NCBI GenBank assembly: GCA_944392935.1
Contig: CALXYI010000037.1
Location: 1 to 47,003, forward strand
Origin: an uncultured Spirochaetaceae bacterium
Lineage (GTDB): Bacteria > Spirochaetota > Spirochaetia > Sphaerochaetales > Sphaerochaetaceae
Direction of reading: 5' to 3'
DNA length: 47,003 nt
The translations under genes were made by a program, and so were the position numbers. The notes below the pieces were generated by a model. It was not told the DNA's origin and made no database searches. It worked only from the letters and a program-made list of their open reading frames with translations. Shown here piece after piece: positions 7,187-14,470 of this stretch. Each line of letters begins with the position of its first letter. The first letter of the stretch is position 1.

Positions 7187-9547
7187 TCAGGCCAATCCCA
7201 TGAGGATTCCTGCCATGCGGACAGCGAAGGCCGCAAGCCAGGCAACAGCGCACTGCAGGACAACAACACCCAGGGCCCATCTCCTGCCAAGCTCACGCCT
7301 GACTGTCGCGATGGCGGCAACGCATGGAGTGTAGAGAAGGGTGAAGATCAGGAATACGAACGCAGTGAACGGGCTGAAGAGCGTACCGAGGGCATCGACG
7401 GTGCCTCCGAGAAGCACGGTAAGCGTGCTCACGACGCTCTCCTTCGCGGAGAATCCCGTGATAAGGGCCGTTGATATCCTCCAGTCCGCGAATCCAAGCG
7501 GACGGAAGAGAGGCGCGATGAACGATCCGATAGCGGCAAGCATGCTTCCGGAGGAATCCGCAACGGGATTGAGCCGGGTATCGAAGCTCTGGAGGAACCA
7601 TATCAGGATCGTTGCAGCGAAGATTATCGTGAATGCCCTCGTCACGAAATCCTTCGTCTTGTCCCATATGAGCTGGAGGACGGTCCTGACGCTCGGCATC
7701 CTGTAGTTCGGAAGCTCCAGCACGAACGGCACAGGATTGCCCTTGAATCCGGTATACTTCAGGATCAGGGAGAGCACGATGCCCATGACGATGCCTATAA
7801 CATAGAGCAGGATCATCACCAGAGCTCCGCAGTCAGGGAAGAACGCATAGGTGAACATCGCATAGATCGGAAGCTTTGCCGAGCATGACATGAAAGGCAC
7901 AAGGAGTATCGTCATCTTCCTGTCCCGCTCTGACGAGAGCGTGCGTGTAGCCATTATCGCAGGCACGGAGCAGCCGAAGCCTATCAGCATCGGAACGAAG
8001 CTGCGCCCGGAAAGGCCTATCTTCCTCAGCAGTTTGTCCATGACGAACGAGACACGGGCCATGTATCCGCTATCCTCGAGGATCGAGAGGAAGAAGAAGA
8101 GCACGACGATGATCGGAAGGAACGAAAGGACGCTTCCGACCCCCGTGAACACACCATCGATGATGAGCGAATGGATGATGGGATTGAGCCCGTATGCCGA
8201 AAGGGCAGAATCCACCGCCGCCGTAAGCTTCTCGATGCCAAGGGAAAGCAGATCGGAAAGGAACGTGCCTACCGGTCCGAACGTGAGGTAGAATACAAGA
8301 GCCATTATCAGGATGAAGGCAGGGATTGCGGTGAAGCGGCCTGTGAGTATCCTGTCGGCCTCCAGCGACCTCCTCCTCTCCTTTGACTCATGCGGACGGA
8401 CAACGCTCGAGCTGCATACATCCTCGATGAAGCGGAACCGGGCATCCGCGAGTGCAGCATCCCTGTCTGTCCCGCTCTCGGCCTCAAGCTGCAGGAGGAT
8501 ATGCTCGAGTGTCTCAGCCTCGTTGGTATCGAGATCGAGCGCCTTCATTATCGGCTCATCGCCCTCCACGAGCTTTGCGGCTGCGAAACGCACCGGGATG
8601 CCCGCACGTGCTGCATGATCCTCGATCAGATGCATTATCGCATGGAGGCATCTGTGCACGGCGACATCCTTCGCATCCCCCTCCGCAGGGCAGAAATCCC
8701 TCAGTCCCGGCGATTCCTTGAACCTGGCGACATGTATGGCATGGGCAATGAGCTCCTCAACACCCTCGTTCTTCGCTGCGGATATCGGGACGACAGCGAC
8801 TCCTAGGCTCTCCTCGAGCTGGTTGACATCTATCGTGCCGCCGTTCTCCCTCACCTCGTCCATCATATTGAGAGCGATGACTATGGGCACATCAAGCTCT
8901 ATAAGCTGCATCGTCAGATACAGATTGCGCTCTATATTCGTCGCATCGACTATGTTTATTATCCCGTCGGGCTTGCTGCGGAGGATGAAGTCACGGGTGA
9001 CTATCTCCTCGCTCGTATACGGGGAAAGGGAATATATGCCAGGAAGGTCCACCACAGAGGCATCCTCATGTCCGCGTATCCTCCCTGATTTGCTGTCGAC
9101 CGTGACGCCGGGGAAGTTCCCCACATGCTGGTTCGAGCCGGTAAGCTGGTTGAAGAGGGTCGTCTTGCCGCAGTTCTGGTTTCCTGCAAGAGCGAAGACG
9201 ATAGGCTGTGTCTCAGGGATGAGGGGCTTATCTGAATGCTTGTGGGTGCTTATCTCGCCGACCTGCGGATGGTTTATCATCCGATGCGGCTTACCATCTG
9301 CCTCCCGTCTCTCCGGTGCGGCCTTCTCGCATCCGATGCGTGCGGCATCCTCCCTGCGCAGCGTAAGCTCATACCCTCTGATGCATATCTCGAGAGGATC
9401 GCCCATCGGCGCCTTCTTCACGAGAGCCACGACCGACCCGGGAGTCAGCCCCATATCAAGGAAATGCCTGCGGAGCGCCGCATCGCCGCCGACAGCAAGG
9501 ATGCGGGCAGACTCCCCTATCTTCAGATTGTCCAATGTCATATCCAT
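7187..9547 (-). CDS. feoB: FeoA-FeoB fusion, ferrous iron transporter
   Basis: FeoB imports Fe2+ across the inner membrane. This 786-residue protein carries an N-terminal FeoA SH3-like domain (MTLDNLKIGESARI to about residue 80), a linker, then the FeoB G domain with GNQNCGKTTLFN (G1), VDLPGIYSLSP (G3) and NMMDE (G4). It continues through the helical spacer and the polytopic part with two Gate regions (IGFGCSVPAIMATRT is the conserved Cys-containing segment; a second lies near FSAKESVVSTL). I chose ATG 9547, with GAGAGA just upstream; ATG 9601 overlaps the upstream MATE stop as ATGA and is an alternative. Its stop overlaps a possible start of the TetR gene. Iron-responsive control would be expected but no Fur-type box is evident. 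Confidence 0.93.
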   Translation of the reverse strand: MDMTLDNLKIGESARILAVGGDAALRRHFLDMGLTPGSVVALVKKAPMGDPLEICIRGYELTLRREDAARIGCEKAAPERREADGKPHRMINHPQVGEISTHKHSDKPLIPETQPIVFALAGNQNCGKTTLFNQLTGSNQHVGNFPGVTVDSKSGRIRGHEDASVVDLPGIYSLSPYTSEEIVTRDFILRSKPDGIINIVDATNIERNLYLTMQLIELDVPIVIALNMMDEVRENGGTIDVNQLEESLGVAVVPISAAKNEGVEELIAHAIHVARFKESPGLRDFCPAEGDAKDVAVHRCLHAIMHLIEDHAARAGIPVRFAAAKLVEGDEPIMKALDLDTNEAETLEHILLQLEAESGTDRDAALADARFRFIEDVCSSSVVRPHESKERRRSLEADRILTGRFTAIPAFILIMALVFYLTFGPVGTFLSDLLSLGIEKLTAAVDSALSAYGLNPIIHSLIIDGVFTGVGSVLSFLPIIVVLFFFLSILEDSGYMARVSFVMDKLLRKIGLSGRSFVPMLIGFGCSVPAIMATRTLSSERDRKMTILLVPFMSCSAKLPIYAMFTYAFFPDCGALVMILLYVIGIVMGIVLSLILKYTGFKGNPVPFVLELPNYRMPSVRTVLQLIWDKTKDFVTRAFTIIFAATILIWFLQSFDTRLNPVADSSGSMLAAIGSFIAPLFRPLGFADWRISTALITGFSAKESVVSTLTVLLGGTVDALGTLFSPFTAFVFLIFTLLYTPCVAAIATVRRELGRRWALGVVVLQCAVAWLAAFAVRMAGILMGLA

Positions 9548-9597
9548 CAATCTCTCGGAGAGAGTATAGCAGGATGGATTAGCCTCTGCTATATGCC

Positions 9598-10947
9598 TCA
9601 TCGTGTCAGGTTCTTCATCCAGTTGAAGCTGTTGACCTTCACGACGGCAACGAAGCACTTCAGTATCTGATCGCATTTCAGGCAGGCGAAGACGATCCAT
9701 GCAGGAGCATGCATAGCCGTCGCGATCACAGCGGATGGAAGCACGACGAGGAAGACGAATATGAAGTCATTGCGGAACACGAATGAGATGTCCCCTCCGC
9801 TCTTGACCAGCCCGAAGAGCGATGCCGCCTGATAGCACGTCCCGATGATCGTCACCGAGAGCACGGTGATGAACCTTGCTGCCTGGACAGCAGCTTCCGT
9901 ACTGACGGCATACAGCGATATGAACGGGCGGCGTATCAGGAATACCGAAGCTCCTGTCACAAGCCCGAGAAGGAGGAATATCACCTGCACGGTCCTGGCG
10001 TATTCCTTCATCCTCTCCTCATGGCCGCCTCCTATCGTCTTGCCCGTTATGATGCCCACAGCCCCTGACATGCCGTTCATCACGACATAGGCGAGATTGT
10101 TCACCGTATTCGCGATGCTCATCGCAACGACAGCTCCAGGATCGGTCTGCCTGCCCATGATGGCTGAGCCTGCAAGCATGTTGGCAGCCCATACAAGCTG
10201 TCCGGCTATGATGGGAAGCCCATAGCGTATGAAATCCCTGAGGAGGACACGGTCAGACGCGAGCAGGTCAGAAGGGCGGAATGACAGCTTCCTGTCGCAT
10301 CTGAAGACATAGGCAAGCATGATCGCCGACTCCACCATGCGTGCGATGAGCGTCGCGATGGCAGCTCCCCTCACCCCCATGGCGGGAAATCCGAAATGCC
10401 CGTAGATCATCGCATAGTTCAGGATCACGTTAACGATGAGGGAACACAGGGAGACAACCAGCCCTATGCGCGCTGTCTCCACGCTCCGCATAGCGGCTAT
10501 CAGGGACTGCGTCAGGCAGAAGAAGACATAGGAGAAGCAGACGATGCCAAGGTATCCCGCACCAGTGCTGATTGTCCCGGAATCATGGGTGAATAGAGAG
10601 ATGACCTCCTCAGGGAAGATCGCGCAGATGGCGGTGAGCAGGGCAGCGAAAGCAATGGAGAACCTGATTCCTATCGCAGCGATCTTCCTGATCGATGCGG
10701 TGTCCCCTTTGCCCCAGTACTGGGCGGCAAGTATGAGGATCGCACCCTCTATCCCTCCGCTGAATACCTGCAGAAGGGTCTGTATCTGGTTCCCCATATA
10801 CATCCCCGAGACAGCGGAATCCCCAAGGGCTCCGACCATCACGCTGTCAGCGAGATTGACGGAGAACGTCACGAGATTCTGGAGCGCGATGGGAATGGAA
10901 AGCATGAAAAGGCTTCTGTAGAATGACCTGTCCCGTGTCATGAGCAT
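9598..10947 (-). CDS. MATE family efflux transporter (second copy)
   Basis: This 449-residue polytopic membrane protein has the MatE architecture: LFMLSIPIALQNLVTFSVNLADSVMVG in the first half and FIRYGLPIIAGQLVWAANMLAGS opening the second half. It is only distantly similar to the MATE protein at 5142. ATG 10947 is preceded by GGAGGGG at 7 nt, which decides the start; a longer frame to 10986 overlaps the upstream gene. The stop overlaps ATG 9601 of the FeoAB frame as ATGA, so translation of the two is probably coupled. Being tied to an iron importer raises the possibility of metal-chelate or siderophore-type export, but this is conjecture. Confidence 0.88.
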   Translation of the reverse strand: MLMTRDRSFYRSLFMLSIPIALQNLVTFSVNLADSVMVGALGDSAVSGMYMGNQIQTLLQVFSGGIEGAILILAAQYWGKGDTASIRKIAAIGIRFSIAFAALLTAICAIFPEEVISLFTHDSGTISTGAGYLGIVCFSYVFFCLTQSLIAAMRSVETARIGLVVSLCSLIVNVILNYAMIYGHFGFPAMGVRGAAIATLIARMVESAIMLAYVFRCDRKLSFRPSDLLASDRVLLRDFIRYGLPIIAGQLVWAANMLAGSAIMGRQTDPGAVVAMSIANTVNNLAYVVMNGMSGAVGIITGKTIGGGHEERMKEYARTVQVIFLLLGLVTGASVFLIRRPFISLYAVSTEAAVQAARFITVLSVTIIGTCYQAASLFGLVKSGGDISFVFRNDFIFVFLVVLPSAVIATAMHAPAWIVFACLKCDQILKCFVAVVKVNSFNWMKNLTR

Positions 10948-10972
10948 GATCGATCCCCTCCAAAGGGATTCC

Positions 10973-12319
10973 CTATGAGTATACATCCTTCTCCCATTCC
11001 TGCATCACCTTTCCTTCCCTTCTCCGCCCGGCGAAGCTGCCCGCTGCGATGAGGATGGCAGCAGCGAAGACGAATGCCATGTAGCCTCCATAGCCATGAA
11101 GCTCCGGGAAGATAGCGGACATGCGGAACATCCAGCTCACGGCGCAGAAGAGAGGATCAAGCAGGACTGACAGCGGCGGGAATGCAAGGACAGCGAGAGA
11201 GACCACCATATAGAGCGTCATGGCAGCGGATACGGGGAAAGTCGTGATGATCGCACCAAGCTGATAGCTTCCGAAGACCTCAAGCGTAAGGGGAATGGAG
11301 AGAAGAAGCGCAGCGATCGATGAGGCTGCGGATGCGGAGAATGCCGGTGGAAGCGGGAGGAAAAGGCGCAGAGTCCTGTCGATCCGTCCTGAGAGGATGA
11401 ATATCCCACCCAGCGATATGAAGCTGTAAGCCCCTCCGAGATCCATGGCGGCCTCCGGGAAGAGGGCAAGCAGGATGATGTACGAAAGCACGAATGATAT
11501 CCCTGTCCCAAGCCGGCAGCGCATGAGGATACGGAAGATGAGGGCACGGGACAGCGAGGGTCTCCAGCCTGCCAGGAAGGAGAACAGGAAGAGAGCAGCC
11601 GATTCAGCGGCCATTGCCCGTCTCCTGCCGAGCATGGCTTCAAGCGGAGGGGAAATGACAGAGGCTATTATCGAGAGATGCATGCCTGACAGCGCAAGGA
11701 TATGCGATAGCCCGGAGAGCCGGGCATCCTCGGATAGCGCGAATCCGCTTCTTTCCCCGATGCCGAGAAGCAGCCGGAGCGAGAGCTCCCCTGCTTCTCC
11801 CATCGGCCGGAATCTCTCCCTCACCCATCCGACAGCCGCCCGCCGGATATCCGAGAGCCTGCCGCGTTCGATGAGGAGGGACGAGGAGGCGATGAAAATG
11901 CTGCCATCCAGCCTTCCGCGTGCCATCACGGCATCGCCATAGGAGAGATCCGATGGAGGGGCAACGACATAGATGCTGCCGCATGCCGAGAAGAGATTCC
12001 CGTCCCTATCGCTCACCATGGATACCTCCAGCCTGTATCCTGATCCGTTCTCCCGCATCGAGCTGTCCTGGATGCAGCGTCCATAGAGCGCTGCTGCATC
12101 CTCTGGAGGTATTGAGACCATGAAGAGGGAGCATGGAACCGCCGCAAGCGATACATGGAACATGAGAGCCGCGATCACGGCAGGAAGCGCATCGGAAGAT
12201 GAAGCCATGAGGAGAAGGGAGAGCAGGACAAGAAGCGGGAATACGGCAAGAGGCCTTGAGAAGAAGGCCGGATGCATCATGATCGCATAATATGCGGAGA
12301 TAACTGCGGCATAACCCAT
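10973..12319 (-). CDS. ComEC/Rec2-like competence membrane protein, short form
   Basis: ComEC forms the inner-membrane channel for DNA uptake. This 448-residue version has N-terminal hydrophobic helices, a soluble OB-like stretch (about residues 80-160) and the competence-domain core with SHILALSGMHLSII, the conserved family signature, followed by about eight membrane segments. Full-length ComEC (700-800 residues) ends with a metallo-beta-lactamase-like domain, which is absent here; the protein stops shortly after the last helix with a basic tail. The start ATG 12319 has no strong ribosome site, so it may depend on upstream translation. The stop lies 26 nt from the MATE start. Whether it still transports DNA is open. 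Confidence 0.8.
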   Translation of the reverse strand: MGYAAVISAYYAIMMHPAFFSRPLAVFPLLVLLSLLLMASSSDALPAVIAALMFHVSLAAVPCSLFMVSIPPEDAAALYGRCIQDSSMRENGSGYRLEVSMVSDRDGNLFSACGSIYVVAPPSDLSYGDAVMARGRLDGSIFIASSSLLIERGRLSDIRRAAVGWVRERFRPMGEAGELSLRLLLGIGERSGFALSEDARLSGLSHILALSGMHLSIIASVISPPLEAMLGRRRAMAAESAALFLFSFLAGWRPSLSRALIFRILMRCRLGTGISFVLSYIILLALFPEAAMDLGGAYSFISLGGIFILSGRIDRTLRLFLPLPPAFSASAASSIAALLLSIPLTLEVFGSYQLGAIITTFPVSAAMTLYMVVSLAVLAFPPLSVLLDPLFCAVSWMFRMSAIFPELHGYGGYMAFVFAAAILIAAGSFAGRRREGKVMQEWEKDVYS

Positions 12320-12345
12320 ATCATGATATACGCCGCATCCTGCAT

Positions 12346-12654
12346 TCAGTGACGAGATGAAATGGATAAGAGGAATGCAAGCTCCGCCAGATCGAAGCGG
12401 GAGGAGGAAGCCATATGGATAAGCTCACGGCTCCCGATCCGTCCGCGCTGAAGGAGCCTCTCTGCCTTCAGCAGCTCCGGCTTGTGCTCCTTCAGATATA
12501 ACCTGTAAGCCTTTTCGAAGGCCTGAAGCCAATCGTTTCCCGCATCATCCGGCACCGGGAGCGTTCCGGAGGCTATCGCAGAGGCAAGTTCCATAGTCGT
12601 GCAGCCATGGAGGAGGCAGCAATGGCGCTCCAGGGATGAGACTTCAGGAGTCAA
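12346..12654 (-). pseudogene. 3' half of a gene interrupted by the IS110 element
   Basis: The visible frame opens with a TTG inside the IS end, right after an in-frame TAG, so it has no start of its own and no ribosome site. From 12650 downward it encodes 99 residues (PEVSSLERHC to FLLSISSRH) with no recognised domain. Its phase across AGGAG (12646-12650) is exactly the phase of the other half at 14036-14040. Rejoining the two at this 5-bp repeat gives one continuous protein of about 244 residues. The next gene, comEC-like, starts 26 nt downstream, so the original gene belonged to the same unit. The IS probably also affects expression of the genes downstream. Confidence 0.65.
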
Positions 12655-12687
12655 CTATAAAGAATAAGAAAGTATAGGAAACAAGAA

Positions 12688-13836
12688 TCAGAGTTCTTCC
12701 TTATACATCTCTCCCCTTGTCAGGAGGGTGAAGATGATCTTCGTGAGCTTGTTCATCACGGCGACCATCGCCTTCCTATGGCTGAAGCCTTCACTTCTCT
12801 TCTTGTCATAATAGGCACGGAAGAAAGCGGAATGGATGATGGCTCTTTGGGCCATTATATAGGTATATTTCCTAAGGCTCCTATTGCCGTGCTTGGTTAT
12901 ATGCCCTTTGCTGCAGCTTTCTCCGGACTGATAGATAGAAGGATCGGTCCCCATATAGGCAATGAGCTTCTGGTAGGTTGCGAACCTGGAGATGTCCTCG
13001 ACCTCTGCCATGAAATGGGCTGCCGTGATCTCGCCGACTCCAGGGATGGACTGGAGTATCTCCATCTCCTTCTCGTGTACTTTCTTCTCATGCTCTATGA
13101 GAGCCTTCGTGAGTGCTTTGTCTCTCTTCTCAAGGTACAGTATCTTCTCAGCGCTGTCCTTCACGAGGTCAGCATACCCAGGCACTCCTATGCTTCCAAT
13201 TGCATAGCCCTTTATATCCTCAGTGGATGTCTCAATAGCTCTTCCCCTGTTGCAGGAAAGAGCTGCAATAAGCTCCTCATCGGTAGCTGAAAGGACCTCG
13301 TCAGGAGAGGCAAAGGAAGAGAGGAAGGAGAGCATGGAGGATGTAAATACGTCCACTGCTAGGATTTCAGGCCATGCAAGGGCAAGATCGCTCTTGAGCT
13401 GTGTCTTCGCTCTGGCGATGTCCTCAGCAACCTCCTGCCTTCTTCTTGCGATGTTCCTGACCTCGTCATCCATGGTGCGCTTCTCCTTATGGAGCCTATC
13501 GTAATTGGCAAGGCCGTACCTTGCAATGCTTAGGGCATCAGCGCTGTCCGTCTTGGTCTTGCGGAGCGTCGTGGACTTCACATAGTTCCTGATCATCATA
13601 GGATTCTCGACACAGACGCTGAAACCTTTGCCGATGAGGAAATGGAAGAGATTCTTATGATAGCGTCCTGTGGATTCCATGACGAATACGGTGTCATCTG
13701 GGACAGCATTGAGGAAAGAGCTGAATCCGTCGAGATTCATCTCGCAGCTGCCTTTGGAAAGACTTGCTCCTTTTGCGTCGATGATTCGATAGTCGAACTT
13801 CCTGCTTGCGATGTCGATGCCAGCTACACAGCACAT
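12688..13836 (-). CDS. IS110-family transposase (bridge-RNA-guided recombinase)
   Basis: The 382-residue enzyme catalyses RNA-guided recombination between donor and target DNA. The N-terminal RuvC-like DEDD domain shows Asp8 (GIDIA), Glu54 (MESTG), Asp97 and Asp100 (KTDSADA). A coiled-coil-rich middle leads to the C-terminal Transposase_20 domain with SIPGVGEITAA, then LIAYMGTDPSIYQSG, where the Ser in YQSG is the expected attacking residue. ATG 13836 is chosen because GGGAGG lies 7 nt upstream and the protein then starts just before the first catalytic Asp; an upstream in-frame ATG (13914) falls within the bridge-RNA region. The stop leaves about 40 nt to the right end. Confidence 0.93.
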   Translation of the reverse strand: MCCVAGIDIASRKFDYRIIDAKGASLSKGSCEMNLDGFSSFLNAVPDDTVFVMESTGRYHKNLFHFLIGKGFSVCVENPMMIRNYVKSTTLRKTKTDSADALSIARYGLANYDRLHKEKRTMDDEVRNIARRRQEVAEDIARAKTQLKSDLALAWPEILAVDVFTSSMLSFLSSFASPDEVLSATDEELIAALSCNRGRAIETSTEDIKGYAIGSIGVPGYADLVKDSAEKILYLEKRDKALTKALIEHEKKVHEKEMEILQSIPGVGEITAAHFMAEVEDISRFATYQKLIAYMGTDPSIYQSGESCSKGHITKHGNRSLRKYTYIMAQRAIIHSAFFRAYYDKKRSEGFSHRKAMVAVMNKLTKIIFTLLTRGEMYKEEL

Positions 13837-13859
13837 GGCTTTACCTCCCGGGTAATGAA

Positions 13860-13990
13860 AGATGGTTCCCCTCATCCAATCTCCCGCGTGAATGAAGCTC
13901 TCAGGCTTAACCAACCAATAGGGATTGAAAGGGAACTGGGACAGACTCCTGATGAAGCTCGAGGCTTAGAAACAATGCCGTCCTCAGTCC
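13860..13990 (-). ncRNA. Putative IS110 bridge RNA
   Basis: On the minus strand a TATAAT (14001-13996) would start an RNA near 13990. The RNA folds into a first loop closed by an about 11-bp stem (13991-13980 pairing with about 13946-13931, one bulge and one mismatch). This loop holds a left guide GCATTGTTTCT (13978-13968), a small AAGC/GCTT hairpin (13967-13955) and a right guide TCAGGAG (13952-13946). A second loop has a weaker stem (13927-13923 with 13881-13877), a candidate left donor guide GGTTGGTT (13916-13909), a similar AAGC/GCTT hairpin (13908-13895) and GGGAG (13885-13881). The first loop's guides match the insertion site: 10 of 11 on the left (the one difference allows a G-U pair) and 7 of 7 on the right. 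The 3' end is uncertain. Confidence 0.75.
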
Positions 13991-13995
13991 CATCG

Positions 13996-14001
13996 ATTAT
14001 A
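13996..14001 (-). promoter_or_regulatory. -10 box of the bridge RNA
   Basis: A perfect TATAAT lies on the minus strand, placing the RNA start about 7 nt downstream, at the base of the first stem. No good -35 box is found at the usual spacing inside the element. Confidence 0.5.
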
Positions 14002-14005
14002 TCGT

Positions 14006-14470
14006 TTATGACCCCATGTTATGGGATTTATTGTTAGGAGAGACAATGCAATGAGGCTCAGCTGCCGCCTCCTGCAGGACCTCCAGGAATGCGGAAAGAA
14101 GCGACGACTCCCTGTCCGCACGCCTCATAAGCACCCATGCTATTGCCGCAGCAGCTGCTGCTGCGATGATCTCATCGGCCATCGGGATGGGATCCGGGAC
14201 CACCAGGGAAAGGAAGAGATAGACGATGATGAATGCAATGGAGGAAACGGCAAGGCGGCGTGGGTAGCTCCTGTCCTGCACGATGCGCAAAGCAGATCGC
14301 CCTGCCATCGACATGAAGCTGCGCCGGGCTTCATCGAGATCATCCGCAGAGAGGGGGACTGATGAGAATACGGTGAGATCCGGAACGCTCCGGATCCCAT
14401 CCATCTCCATTGGAGGGAGATCTGCGATATACACTCCCTCCCCCATCATCCGCAGGCAGTAAAGGACCAT
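14006..14470 (-). pseudogene. 5' half of a membrane-protein gene interrupted by the IS110 element
   Basis: The frame starts at ATG 14470, overlapping the mutase stop as ATGA, so it is translationally coupled. It encodes an acidic soluble stretch (about residues 1-70), two adjacent membrane helices (AVSSIAFIIVYLFLSLVV and ADEIIAAAAAAAIAWVLM) and a helix SSLLSAFLEVLQEAA. Host-derived sequence ends at about codon 145 (IVSP); the last nine residues are read from the IS. Together with the 99 codons at 12346-12650 the ancestral protein was about 244 residues. No family was recognised. The truncated product still includes both membrane helices, so residual function cannot be excluded. Confidence 0.65.

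Larger units (their letters stand above)
12646..14040 (-). mobile_element. IS110-family insertion sequence, about 1.39 kb, with bridge RNA
   Basis: The element carries one transposase gene and an approximately 200-nt non-coding left end. Its limits are placed at the direct repeat AGGAG (12646-12650 and 14036-14040), which contains the CT core dinucleotide expected for this family (CTCCT on the minus strand). There are no terminal inverted repeats, as usual for IS110. Three points support the boundary: the interrupted host frame is restored when the two copies are merged; the length fits the family; and the guide segments in the element's own non-coding end match the joined flanks. The copy appears intact: transposase motifs are complete and a TATAAT precedes the RNA. 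Confidence 0.82.
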
